From NCBI GenBank assembly GCA_963703175.1, contig OY969794.1, positions 2,480,001 through 2,544,000 of the forward strand: a DNA stretch of 64,000 nt, in the 5' to 3' direction. Positions 1-7,284 of this stretch are shown here, piece after piece. The stretch is from VRUE01 sp963703175. Lineage in GTDB: Bacteria; Actinomycetota; Thermoleophilia; Solirubrobacterales; 70-9. Below the pieces are notes generated by a model. It was given only the letters and a program-made list of their open reading frames with translations, did not search any database and was not told the DNA's origin. How positions within the stretch are numbered: the first letter of the stretch is position 1; each line of letters opens with the position of its first letter. The position numbers were made by a program, and so were the translations under genes.

Positions 1-449
1 GCGAGGAGCTGGGTCTGGTCGGGATTCTCGGCGTCGTCGGCCTTTTCTCCCTCTTCGGCTATGCGGGGCTGCAGGTCGCCAAAAAAGCCAAGGACAACTA
101 CGGCAAGCTGCTTGTTGCCGGGCTGACGTCGCTGATACTTGTGCAAGCGACGATCAACCTCTTTGCCGTGATGGGACTGGCTCCGCTGACCGGCGTGCCG
201 CTTCCTTTTGTCTCTTACGGCAACAGCAGCCTGATGGCGGCCCTGTTCGCGGTGGGGCTGATCCTCAACGTTGCCCGCGGAGGGACCGCCCGCGCTGGCA
301 AACTGCGCGTCGTCGAGGGTGGGCGCAAGCCCACGAGCGGAAGGAGTCGATCGAGCAGTGCCAGGAGTCGCAAGAGTGGTAGTGGCAGCCGGGGGAACGG
401 CCGGACACGTCGTGCCGGCCATAGCGGTCGCCGACGAGCTTCGGGCTAG
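1..449 (+). CDS. ftsW: Cell division protein FtsW / SEDS peptidoglycan polymerase, C-terminal part
   Basis: Only the 3' part is present; the reading phase begins at base 3. The fragment opens with EELGLVG, the conserved SEDS-family motif, and continues through two hydrophobic segments and GVPLPFVSYGNSS, the typical final periplasmic loop and last helix of FtsW/RodA/SpoVE. FtsW polymerises lipid II at the septum in the membrane. After the last helix there is a cytoplasmic tail of roughly 55 residues made mostly of Ser, Arg and Gly. That tail is encoded across the start of murG, so the two genes overlap by 92 bp in different frames. Position before murG-murC-murB-ftsQ-ftsZ is the standard dcw order. 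Confidence 0.93.
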   Translation, partial: EELGLVGILGVVGLFSLFGYAGLQVAKKAKDNYGKLLVAGLTSLILVQATINLFAVMGLAPLTGVPLPFVSYGNSSLMAALFAVGLILNVARGGTARAGKLRVVEGGRKPTSGRSRSSSARSRKSGSGSRGNGRTRRAGHSGRRRASG

Positions 450-1446
450 CGGTGCCGAGGTTTCTTTTCTCGGCACGCGCGAGCGGATTGAGGCCGAACT
501 GGTTCCCGACGGCGGCTATGAGATCGATTTTCTCAAGGTGCGCGGTATCGACCGCGGCAATCTTCTGCGCGCAGCCGTGGCCGGGTTTGAGGCAATCGGC
601 GCGGTCGGCTCGGCCCTGCGAGTGCTCTGGCGCCGCCGCCCCGACGTGGTCGTGGGCGGCGGCGGCTATGTCGCTGGTCCAGCTGGGCTTGCGGCGGTGC
701 TAGGCCGTATCCCACTCGTTCTTACCGAGGCCGACAGCCACCTCGGTCTGGCTAATCGGCTGCTTGCCCGCAGAGCACGTCGCGTCTGCCTCGCTTTCCC
801 GATCGCCGGCCGCGAGGGCGAGCATTATCCGGTCACCGGACGGCCGGTGCCGGCGGCGGTGCTCGCGGCCGATCGTGGCACGGCTCGCGAGCGCTTCGGG
901 ATTGCGCCTGGGGCACGCTGCCTATTGGTGATGGGAGGTAGCCAAGGAGCGCGTTCGATCAACGAGTGCGCCCTCGCGGCGTTGGCTGAGCGCGGCGGCC
1001 GCAGCTTCCACGTCATCCACCTCGCCGGCCAGCGCGACTTCCCGCAGCTCGAGCAGCGTCTTGCAGTTGCGCCCCACGGCGATCGCTACACCCTGCTTGC
1101 CTACGAGCCCGACCTCGGCGACTGCCTCGCCGCCTGCGACCTGGTGTTGGGCCGGGCCGGCGGGTCGATCTTCGAGCTGACCGCGGCCGGCCGGCCGGCG
1201 GTGCTCGTCCCCTACCCGTTCGCCGCCGGCGGCCATCAGGAGAGCAACGCCGCCTGGATGGCGGAGGCTGGCGCCGCGACCGTGATCCGCGACGAGGAGC
1301 TCGACGCTGGGCGACTTGCAGCTGAGCTTGGCGGCCTCCTTTGGGACGAGCAACGGCTTGCAGCGATGGCGAGGGCCGCGGCCGGTCTGGCGATGCCCGA
1401 CGCCGCTCGCCGGATCGCCGATGAGGTGCTGGAGGCGGCACGATGA
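358..1446 (+). CDS. murG: UDP-GlcNAc:undecaprenyl-PP-MurNAc-pentapeptide GlcNAc transferase MurG
   Basis: MurG makes lipid II from lipid I on the inner face of the membrane. The protein (362 aa from this start) has the N-terminal GGTAGHVVPAIAVA glycine loop, GGGGYVAGPAGLAA, the second-domain GGSQGARSINE loop, and the nucleotide-sugar site RAGGSIFELTAAGRPAVLVPYP followed by GGHQESNA. The GTG at 358 is chosen because the family homology begins a few residues later and an AAGGAG lies at 341-346. A longer in-frame ATG at 271 would add about 29 residues that are only an out-of-frame reading of ftsW. The segment TEADSHLGLANR replaces the more usual HEQN-type acceptor loop. Stop at 1446 is followed by a palindrome before murC. 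Confidence 0.95.
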   Translation: MPGVARVVVAAGGTAGHVVPAIAVADELRASGAEVSFLGTRERIEAELVPDGGYEIDFLKVRGIDRGNLLRAAVAGFEAIGAVGSALRVLWRRRPDVVVGGGGYVAGPAGLAAVLGRIPLVLTEADSHLGLANRLLARRARRVCLAFPIAGREGEHYPVTGRPVPAAVLAADRGTARERFGIAPGARCLLVMGGSQGARSINECALAALAERGGRSFHVIHLAGQRDFPQLEQRLAVAPHGDRYTLLAYEPDLGDCLAACDLVLGRAGGSIFELTAAGRPAVLVPYPFAAGGHQESNAAWMAEAGAATVIRDEELDAGRLAAELGGLLWDEQRLAAMARAAAGLAMPDAARRIADEVLEAAR

Positions 1447-1460
1447 GCGGTTGGTGCGTC

Positions 1461-1503
1461 GAGACCGCAAAAACCCGTCCTGCACAAGGGTTTTTGCGGT
1501 CTC
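1461..1503 (+). repeat. Perfect 16-bp inverted repeat between murG and murC
   Basis: The arms are 1461-1476 (GAGACCGCAAAAACCC) and 1488-1503, exact reverse complements, with an 11-nt loop. There is no T-run after the stem, and terminating here would cut murC from its operon. A 13-bp near-repeat (12/13, GATGAGCGGKTGG) lies at 1442-1454 and 1519-1531, on either side of the palindrome; the second copy is the present murC start. This could be a duplication made when the palindrome was inserted. Confidence 0.85.
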
Positions 1504-1519
1504 GCGGGGGATCTGTCGG

Positions 1520-2833
1520 ATGAGCGGGTGGGCAGGTCGCCGGCTGCACTTCATTGGCATCGGCGGTGCCGGGATGAGCGGTCTGGCGCTGGTCTGCCGG
1601 GAGCTTGGCGCCAGCGTGAGCGGTAGCGACCGCGCCGACTCCTCCTATATGGAGCGGCTGCGCGACGCGGGCCTCGACCCGACCGTCGGTCACGATGCCG
1701 CCAACTTGCCCGATGGCGCCGAGGTGATCGTCTCGACTGCGATTGGCGACGACAATCCCGAGCTCGCGCTGGCGCGCGAACGCGGCCTCCCCGTCCATCA
1801 CCGTGGCGAACTGCTCGCCGAGCTCTGCGCGGAGAAGCGACTGATCGCAATCGCCGGCACGCACGGTAAGACGACGACGACCGCGATGCTCGTCTGGGCG
1901 TTGCGCGGAATCGGCGCTGATCCCGCCTTCTTCGTCGGCGGCGAGGTTCCGGGCCTGGGACCGGACGGCACGGTTGCCAACGCCGGATGGGGCACGGGGG
2001 AATGGGTCATCGCCGAGGCCGACGAGAGCAACGCCAGCTTCCTCGACCTGCAGCCGGAGATCGCCGTCGTCACCAACATCGAGATGGACCATCACTCGCG
2101 CTGGGGGTCGATGGCCGAGCTGCGGAGCGCATTCACCCAATTCGCGACCCGAGCCGATGGAGTTGTGCTGTCGGCAGTCGATGAGGTCTACGTTTTGCCC
2201 CTCCCAGGGGCAAAACGTACCTTTGGTCCCTCCAGCCCCGGTCCCGAGCAGCTTTCGCTGGCCGTTCCCGGCGTGCACAACGTCCTCAATGCTCGCGCTG
2301 TGCTTGCCGCGGCGGACCTCGCCGGCTTCGATCTCGGTGCGGTGGCCGCGGCGCTCGCTGACTTCCCCGGCGTTCACCGCCGGCTGGAGCTCAAGGGCGA
2401 GCGCGCCGGTGCACGCATATATGACGACTACGCGCATCACCCGACCGAGGTGCGAGCGGCGCTGAGTGCATTGCGAGAGATGGCGCCGTCGCGGCTTACC
2501 GCTGTTTTTCAGCCTCACCTCTACTCGCGCACGAAGGCATTTGCCGAGCAGTTCGGCGCCGCACTGGCGCTGGCCGACGAGGTCGTGGTTCTCGACGTCT
2601 ACCCGGCCCGCGAGGAACCGGTTGGCGATCTGGCCGGAGTCAGCGGTCTTGATGTCGCCCGCGCCGCCGCGGATCGGATGGGGGGTAGGCGGGTTGCCTG
2701 GACTCCGACGCTGGCGCAAGCCCAGATCGCGCTTGAGTCGCGCCTAGAGCCAGGGTCTGTAGTGGTCACGATTGGTGCCGGCGACGTCTTCAGGCTGGGC
2801 GAGGCGTTGGTGGAAGGCGGCGGAGAGGGATGA
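1520..2833 (+). CDS. murC: UDP-N-acetylmuramate--L-alanine ligase
   Basis: MurC adds the first residue (L-Ala) of the peptidoglycan stem peptide with ATP in the cytoplasm. The 437-aa protein shows the Mur ligase layout: the UDP-binding HFIGIGGAGMSGLA loop at the N-terminus, the ATP loop GTHGKTTTTAM, EADESNASF and TNIEMDHH in the central domain, NVLNARAVLA, and the C-terminal DDYAHHPTEVRAAL and FQPHLYSRT motifs. ATG 1520 is the start that puts the glycine loop about 11 residues in; an ATG at 1443 that overlaps the murG stop is out of frame. Residues about 224-233 (VYVLPLPGAK) are encoded by a perfect 14-bp palindrome. The stop overlaps the murB start. Confidence 0.96.
   Translation: MSGWAGRRLHFIGIGGAGMSGLALVCRELGASVSGSDRADSSYMERLRDAGLDPTVGHDAANLPDGAEVIVSTAIGDDNPELALARERGLPVHHRGELLAELCAEKRLIAIAGTHGKTTTTAMLVWALRGIGADPAFFVGGEVPGLGPDGTVANAGWGTGEWVIAEADESNASFLDLQPEIAVVTNIEMDHHSRWGSMAELRSAFTQFATRADGVVLSAVDEVYVLPLPGAKRTFGPSSPGPEQLSLAVPGVHNVLNARAVLAAADLAGFDLGAVAAALADFPGVHRRLELKGERAGARIYDDYAHHPTEVRAALSALREMAPSRLTAVFQPHLYSRTKAFAEQFGAALALADEVVVLDVYPAREEPVGDLAGVSGLDVARAAADRMGGRRVAWTPTLAQAQIALESRLEPGSVVVTIGAGDVFRLGEALVEGGGEG
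2189..2219 (+). repeat. Perfect 14-bp hairpin inside murC
   Basis: The arms 2189-2202 and 2206-2219 are exact reverse complements around a 3-nt loop. The palindrome lies in coding sequence between the ATP-binding motifs and the NVLNA motif of MurC, a length-variable stretch in the family. It encodes about ten residues in frame. Confidence 0.8.
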
Positions 2834-3744
2834 GCACCAAGCCCCATGGCCTTGAGCGGGACTACCCGCTTGCGCGCCTCACCACGGTGCGCACCGGTGG
2901 TGCTGCCGATTGGTTTGCTCGCCCTCGCGAGTCCGCGGGACTGGGTGAGCTTCTCGCCTGGGCCGCGGAGGAGGGGTTGGCGATCGGCGTCGTCGGCTCG
3001 GGTTCGAATCTGCTCATTTCCGACCAGGGTTTCCACGGCATGGTCCTCAAGCTCGACGGTGACTTGGCCGGCGTCGCCCATGACGATGAGCAGTTGCTAT
3101 GTGGTGGCGGGGCCCGGCTTCCTTCTGCTGCCACCAAAGCTGCGGGCTGGGGGCTCTCCGGAGTCGAGTTCGGCGTCAACATCCCCGGCACGGTGGGCGG
3201 CGCCGTGAAGATGAATGCCAACGCCTACGGCGGCCAGCTTGCCAAGGTGCTGGAGTGGGTGGACGTTTGCACCGCTGCCGGGATCGAGCGCCGCGGTGCT
3301 GCGCAGCTCGGCTTTGCCTATCGCAGCTCCAATCTGAGCTCCGACGAGGTCGTCGCCGCGGCCTCTTTCCGGCTGGAGCGAGGGGATCCGGCAGCGATCA
3401 AGGCGACGATGGCCGCAATGCGGGAGCGGCGCCATGAGGCGCAGCCTTCCGGAGTTAAGACCTTCGGCTCGACCTTCAAGAACCCCGAGGACGAGCGCGC
3501 CGAGGACCGCACCGCGGGGCAGCTGCTCGAGGCTGCCGATTGTCGCGGCCTGCAGGTCGGGGGCGCGCGCTTCTCTCCGAAGCACGCCAACTTCGTCGAG
3601 AACACCGGCGAGGCGACCACGGCCGATGTCTTGGAGCTGATGGCTGTTGGGCGGCGCCGCGTCCACGAGCGCTTCGGCGTCGAGCTGGAGCCGGAGGTGC
3701 AGCTGCTGGGCGAGGTTCGCTGGCCCGAGGGGTGGGAGTTGTGA
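2830..3744 (+). CDS. murB: UDP-N-acetylenolpyruvoylglucosamine reductase
   Basis: MurB is the FAD enzyme that reduces UDP-GlcNAc-enolpyruvate to UDP-MurNAc with NADPH. The 304-aa protein has the FAD-binding GVVGSGSNLL segment, GVNIPGTVGGAVKMNANAYGG, YRSS, the catalytic-serine motif GSTFKNP, and the final LEPEVQLLG with the catalytic glutamate. The spacing fits type I MurB. ATG 2830 shares four bases with the murC stop (ATGA), so translation is probably coupled. The stop overlaps the GTG of the next gene. Confidence 0.96.
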   Translation: MSTKPHGLERDYPLARLTTVRTGGAADWFARPRESAGLGELLAWAAEEGLAIGVVGSGSNLLISDQGFHGMVLKLDGDLAGVAHDDEQLLCGGGARLPSAATKAAGWGLSGVEFGVNIPGTVGGAVKMNANAYGGQLAKVLEWVDVCTAAGIERRGAAQLGFAYRSSNLSSDEVVAAASFRLERGDPAAIKATMAAMRERRHEAQPSGVKTFGSTFKNPEDERAEDRTAGQLLEAADCRGLQVGGARFSPKHANFVENTGEATTADVLELMAVGRRRVHERFGVELEPEVQLLGEVRWPEGWEL

Positions 3745-4268
3745 GGCGTGGGCTGCTCGTGCTTGGCTTACTGCTCGTCTTGGTCGTGGGTGGCTATTGG
3801 TTCGGGCTTCGCGAAAAGACGGTTGAAGCGCATCTACAGGTACCGCGAGCCACGGCGATAATTGGCAGTGGCTCCGAGGCGGTGGCCGTTGGCGCCAACG
3901 GAGAGATCCTCCCCTGGCTGCCGTTGTCCGAAGACCTGCAGCTGCCCAGCCTGCCGCTTTCGGCGCCGCCGAAAAACGGCAAGCTCGCTGGCCCCGTCCT
4001 CCAGCAGGCCCGGGTTCTCGGCGCCGCCCCAGCGACCCTGCGCCCGTATATAGAAAGCAGCTATTACGGCGAAAGCGGAGTGGACGTGAAGCTTCGCTCT
4101 GGGATCGAACTGCGTTTTGGCGATGCCTCGCAAGCCTCGACCAAGTGGAAGGCGGCCGCTGCGGTCCTTGCCGACCCTTCGATCGCCGCGCTCGATTATG
4201 TAGACCTGCACGCACCGGGTCGTCCCGCCGTAGGCGGCTCTGGGCATACGCTTCCACCCGTTGAATGA
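3741..4268 (+). CDS. ftsQ: Short FtsQ/DivIB-like division protein
   Basis: This gene sits where ftsQ lies in actinobacterial dcw clusters, between murB and ftsZ. It starts at GTG 3741, overlapping the murB stop by four bases. The 175-aa product has a short basic N-terminus, one transmembrane helix (about residues 4-22) and an extracytoplasmic part. The C-terminal half (GVDVKLRSGIELRFGDA, then a lysine-rich segment, then YVDLHAPGRPAV) resembles the beta-domain end of FtsQ, where the last strand ends in a D-L-R/H-x-P-x-R-P pattern. At 175 aa it is well short of the usual 230-300, and a convincing POTRA domain cannot be seen between the helix and the beta domain. The call rests on context plus this C-terminal pattern. 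Confidence 0.65.
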   Translation: MRRGLLVLGLLLVLVVGGYWFGLREKTVEAHLQVPRATAIIGSGSEAVAVGANGEILPWLPLSEDLQLPSLPLSAPPKNGKLAGPVLQQARVLGAAPATLRPYIESSYYGESGVDVKLRSGIELRFGDASQASTKWKAAAAVLADPSIAALDYVDLHAPGRPAVGGSGHTLPPVE

Positions 4269-4348
4269 ACCCTCGACCACAGGGTTAGACTCAACTAACT
4301 CTCAAGTAAGCATCGAGAGTTGGCACTTGCAGGATGTCTCCCGAGCGT

Positions 4349-4377
4349 TTGACAGAGGCCCGAGAATGCCCTACGTT
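4349..4377 (+). promoter_or_regulatory. Housekeeping sigma promoter for ftsZ
   Basis: TTGACA at 4349-4354 is separated by exactly 17 bp from TACGTT at 4372-4377. This is the most canonical -35/-10 pair I found in the window. It would give a start point near 4384 and a leader of about 140 nt before ftsZ. Confidence 0.75.
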
Positions 4378-4461
4378 GAGCGCAATTTCCGTGGTTCAGG
4401 AGTAGGCTTGAACCCTTAAGCCTCACTGAAGCGTCGGACGGAATAAAGGCTCAACTCAAAT

Positions 4462-4505
4462 CCAGTCCTGGTAGGACTGGGCGATACCGGCCCCTTAGGG
4501 GCCGG
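4462..4505 (+). promoter_or_regulatory. Two adjacent hairpins in the ftsZ leader
   Basis: A 7-bp stem (CCAGTCC, 4462-4468 with 4474-4480) is followed by an 8-bp GC stem (CCGGCCCC, 4487-4494 with 4498-4505) with a TTA loop. The second stem ends five bases before the GGAG at 4510-4513, ten bases upstream of the ftsZ ATG. Most genes here have no leader at all, so this structured leader is unusual. No T-run follows, so read-through is expected. Confidence 0.6.
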
Positions 4506-4523
4506 GCTTGGAGAAATCGGGAG

Positions 4524-5606
4524 ATGGAATCCACTTACCTGGCCGTGATCAAGGTCGTCGGAGCAGGCGGCGGCGGTACCAATGCCGTCAGCCGGATGGT
4601 CGACGCTGGAATTCGCGGCGTCGAGTTCGTCGCGGTCAACACCGACGCACAGGCGCTGCAGGCATGCGACGCTGACATCAAGCTTTCAATCGGCCAAGAG
4701 TTGACGCGCGGACTCGGCGCCGGCGGCAACCCCGAGGTCGGGGCGGGCGCGGCGGCGGAGAGTCGCGACGAGATCAAGGAGGCGCTGAAGGGCGCCGACA
4801 TGGTCTTCGTCACCGCGGGTGAGGGTGGCGGCACCGGCACCGGCTCGGCGCCGGTTATCGCCGAGATCGCCAAGGAAGAGATTGGCGCGCTTACGGTCGG
4901 CGCGGTGACCAAGCCTTTCGAGTTTGAGGGCAAACGACGGATGCAGCAGGCGCTCGAGGGAATCGAGAAACTGCGCAACAACGTCGACACCTTGATCATC
5001 GTCCCCAATGAGAAGCTGTTGCAGGCAGTCGAGCGGCGCACTAGCGTGCTCGAGGCCTTCCGCCAGGCGGACGACATCCTGCGCCAGGGCGTGCAGGGCA
5101 TCACCGACCTGATCACGATCCCGGGCCTGATCAACCTCGACTTCGCCGACGTGCGCACGATCATGCGCGACGCCGGCTCGGCGCTGATGGGCGTCGGTTC
5201 CGCCTCGGGCGAGTCCCGCGCGATCGACGCCGCCAAGGCGGCCGTCACCTCGCCCTTGATCGAGGAGTCGATCAAGGGCGCGACCGGCATGCTGCTCAAC
5301 ATCACCGGCCCTGAGGACCTCGGCCTGTTCGAGGTCAACGAGGCGGCCCAGCTGGTCCAGGCCGAAGCCGACGACAACGCCAACATCATCTTTGGCTCGG
5401 TTGTTGACCAGTCAATGCGCGACGAGGTCCGCGTCACCGTGATCGCCACCGGCTTCGAGGGCTTCGAGCTCCTGGCCCGCTCGCCACAGCGTGTCCGTCG
5501 CCGCTATGAGAGCCGCGGCCCGCGGATCTCGGCGGAGGACACCGACATTCGCAAACTGCGAGTGAGCGACGACGACATCGACGTGCCTGGGTTCTTGAAG
5601 GAATAG
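4524..5606 (+). CDS. ftsZ: Cell division GTPase FtsZ
   Basis: FtsZ polymerises with GTP into the Z-ring that recruits the septal wall machinery. The 360-aa protein has GAGGGGTNAVSRM, the tubulin signature GEGGGTGTGSAPV, the NLDFADVRTIM synergy (T7) loop, and a C-terminal DDDIDVPGFLKE peptide that matches the conserved tail that binds partners. The linker between globular domain and tail is very short (about 30 residues). ATG 4524 has a Shine-Dalgarno (GGAG 4510-4513) and its own promoter and leader. It ends the dcw cluster, and a large palindrome follows. Confidence 0.98.
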   Translation: MESTYLAVIKVVGAGGGGTNAVSRMVDAGIRGVEFVAVNTDAQALQACDADIKLSIGQELTRGLGAGGNPEVGAGAAAESRDEIKEALKGADMVFVTAGEGGGTGTGSAPVIAEIAKEEIGALTVGAVTKPFEFEGKRRMQQALEGIEKLRNNVDTLIIVPNEKLLQAVERRTSVLEAFRQADDILRQGVQGITDLITIPGLINLDFADVRTIMRDAGSALMGVGSASGESRAIDAAKAAVTSPLIEESIKGATGMLLNITGPEDLGLFEVNEAAQLVQAEADDNANIIFGSVVDQSMRDEVRVTVIATGFEGFELLARSPQRVRRRYESRGPRISAEDTDIRKLRVSDDDIDVPGFLKE

Positions 5607-5624
5607 GGCTCTGGACGGAGGGGT

Positions 5625-5726
5625 TCGGCGTCGGGTGCCCTCTCCATGAGGCCGTTGCGCAGCTGGATCGCCCCCTTGCTTCGGGCGCTTGTCCGGGAGC
5701 CTCCTGGAGAGGGCACCCGACGCCGA
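5625..5726 (+). repeat. Nested intergenic palindrome between ftsZ and gcvT
   Basis: The outer arms 5625-5646 and 5705-5726 are perfect 22-bp reverse complements. Inside are a 5-bp stem (GAGGC 5648-5652 with GCCTC 5699-5703) and a small CGCCC/GGGCG stem (5669-5673 with 5683-5687). The loop motif CTTCGGGCGCTTGTCCGGG recurs, with a GCA insertion, in the palindrome at 18319-18412, and the outer arms share GGGTGCC and TCTC. The right arm ends 24 bp before the gcvT -10 box. Confidence 0.88.
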
Positions 5727-5749
5727 TAGCTCAGGATGGCCTGACGCAA

Positions 5750-5755
5750 TAGCCT
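5750..5755 (+). promoter_or_regulatory. -10 box of gcvT (leaderless type)
   Basis: TAGCCT lies 8 nt before the GTG at 5764 and no Shine-Dalgarno is present. The same hexamer precedes gcvPA and ffh. Confidence 0.6.
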
Positions 5756-5763
5756 TGCGCGCC

Positions 5764-6849
5764 GTGAGCTTGCGGCGGACGCCTCTATTCGAAAAGCACG
5801 TTGAGCTGGGGGCCAAGCTGGTGGACTTCGCCGGCTGGGAGATGCCCGTCCAGTACGAGGGGGTGCGGGAGGAGCATGTGGCTGTGCGTACGCACGCGGG
5901 GATGTTCGACGTCTCGCATATGGGCGAGGTCGAGGTCGAGGGGCCGGGGGCGCTTGCCTTTCTACAGCGCGTCCTTTCCAACGATGTCGCGGCGATTGGG
6001 CTCGGCGGCGCCCAGTACTCCTGCCTCTGCAGCGAGGACGGTGGCGTGCTTGATGACCTTTTCACCTACAGGCTCGGCGGCGATCGCTATTTGATCGTCA
6101 CCAACTCGGCCAATCACGCGACCGATCTGTCCTGGATGGGGCGGTGGGGACGCGGCGCTGACGTCAGCGTGCGCGATGTCGCTGACCGCTACGCGATGCT
6201 CGCCGTGCAGGGCCCGCACGCGCGTACGATTCTCAGTAGCACCTTGGAGCTCGAGCTGCCCCCGCGTATGCGGGTCAGCACGGCGCGAATCGGCAAGCGG
6301 CCGGCGCTTGTCTGTGGCACCGGCTATACGGGTGAGGATGGGGTCGAGTTGCTGATCGATCCCGAGATCGCGCCGGCAATCTGGGCCGAGCTGCTCGACG
6401 CCGGCGTCGTTCCCTGCGGACTCGCCGCTCGCGACACGCTGCGCCTCGAGGCTTGCTTTCACCTGCACGGCAACGACCTCAGTCCCGAGCGCAATCCGAT
6501 CGAGGCTGGGCTCGGCTGGTGCTGTAAGGAGGCGACGGGGTTCGTCGGCGCCGAAGCCGTGGCGCGCGCTCGCGCCGACGGCCCGGTCGAGCGATTGGCG
6601 CCGTTCAAAATCGAGGGAGCTGGCATCCCCCGTCAGGGCAACCCGGTCCTGGCTGGCGACGAAGATGTGGGCGTCGTCACCAGCGGCACCTTCTCTCCCT
6701 CGTTGGAGATCGGCATCGGCATGGCCTACCTGCGCAGCGACCTGGCCGCGCCCGGCACCGCCGTCGAGATCGACGTGCGCGGCAAGCACCGGTCGGCGCG
6801 TATAGCTTCCAAGCCCCTGTACGCGAGCCCGTCCCGGAAGGAGAAGTGA
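5764..6849 (+). CDS. gcvT: Aminomethyltransferase, glycine cleavage T protein
   Basis: GcvT transfers the methylene group from aminomethyl-lipoyl GcvH to tetrahydrofolate and releases ammonia. The 361-aa protein begins TPLFEKHVELGAKLVDFAGWEMPVQY in pieces typical of the family, carries DVSHMGEVEV, LGGAQYSCLC, GYTGEDGVEL and the RLEACFHLHGND region, and has the C-terminal GTFSPSLEIGIGMAYL segment of the glycine-cleavage C-terminal domain. The GTG at 5764 is preferred over an ATG at 5689, which would translate the right arm of the upstream palindrome. It heads the order gcvT-gcvH-gcvPA-gcvPB; gcvH follows after 3 bp. Confidence 0.95.
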   Translation: MSLRRTPLFEKHVELGAKLVDFAGWEMPVQYEGVREEHVAVRTHAGMFDVSHMGEVEVEGPGALAFLQRVLSNDVAAIGLGGAQYSCLCSEDGGVLDDLFTYRLGGDRYLIVTNSANHATDLSWMGRWGRGADVSVRDVADRYAMLAVQGPHARTILSSTLELELPPRMRVSTARIGKRPALVCGTGYTGEDGVELLIDPEIAPAIWAELLDAGVVPCGLAARDTLRLEACFHLHGNDLSPERNPIEAGLGWCCKEATGFVGAEAVARARADGPVERLAPFKIEGAGIPRQGNPVLAGDEDVGVVTSGTFSPSLEIGIGMAYLRSDLAAPGTAVEIDVRGKHRSARIASKPLYASPSRKEK

Positions 6850-6852
6850 GCT

Positions 6853-7248
6853 GTGGCCGACGCCAACTACCCCGATGAGCTGCTTTACCACGACCAGCAC
6901 GACTGGGCCCGCCTTGAGGGGGACGATCACGCCGTCTTGGGGATCACCTGGTATGCGCAAGACAGCCTCGGAGAGGTCGTCTTCTACGACCCGCCGGAGG
7001 TTGGCACGACGATCGACAAAGATGCCTCCTACGCCGAGGTCGAGTCGGTCAAGGCGGTTTCCGACGTGATCGCGCCGATGTCCGGCGAGATCGTCGAGGT
7101 CAACGATGTCTTGGAGGATGCGCCGGAGAAGATCAACGACGATCCCTACGGTGAGGGCTGGTTGGTCAAGATCAAGTTGACCGCCCCTGCGGAGCGCGAG
7201 GCGCTGCTCGGTGCCGAGGAATACCGCAAGCTGGTGGAAAACGGTTAG
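6853..7248 (+). CDS. gcvH: Glycine cleavage H protein (lipoyl carrier)
   Basis: GcvH shuttles the aminomethyl group between the P, T and L proteins on a lipoyl arm. The 131-aa protein contains AEVESVKAVSDV, with Lys67 the lipoylation site, followed by PMSGEIVEVND and the C-terminal GEGWLVKIKL strand. The GTG start has a good AAGGAG at 6838-6843, nine bases upstream, so this gene uses conventional initiation within the gcvT transcript. Confidence 0.96.
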   Translation: MADANYPDELLYHDQHDWARLEGDDHAVLGITWYAQDSLGEVVFYDPPEVGTTIDKDASYAEVESVKAVSDVIAPMSGEIVEVNDVLEDAPEKINDDPYGEGWLVKIKLTAPAEREALLGAEEYRKLVENG

Positions 7249-7271
7249 TGCTGCCCCGCCCCTCGTTTCCG

Positions 7272-7277
7272 TAGCCT
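7272..7277 (+). promoter_or_regulatory. -10 box of gcvPA (leaderless type)
   Basis: TAGCCT, 7 nt before GTG 7285, no Shine-Dalgarno. Confidence 0.6.
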
Positions 7278-7284
7278 TGATGGC

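Noticed and set aside
1013..2719. Long minus-strand open frame (568 codons) opposite murG-murC
   Set aside because: It is the antisense of two clear Mur genes, has Arg/Gly-rich composition typical of shadow frames in high-GC DNA, and no family motifs.
2995..3020. GGTTCGAATC, a tRNA T-arm-like sequence
   Set aside because: It encodes the conserved GSGSNLL of MurB, and no acceptor or anticodon arms can be built around it.
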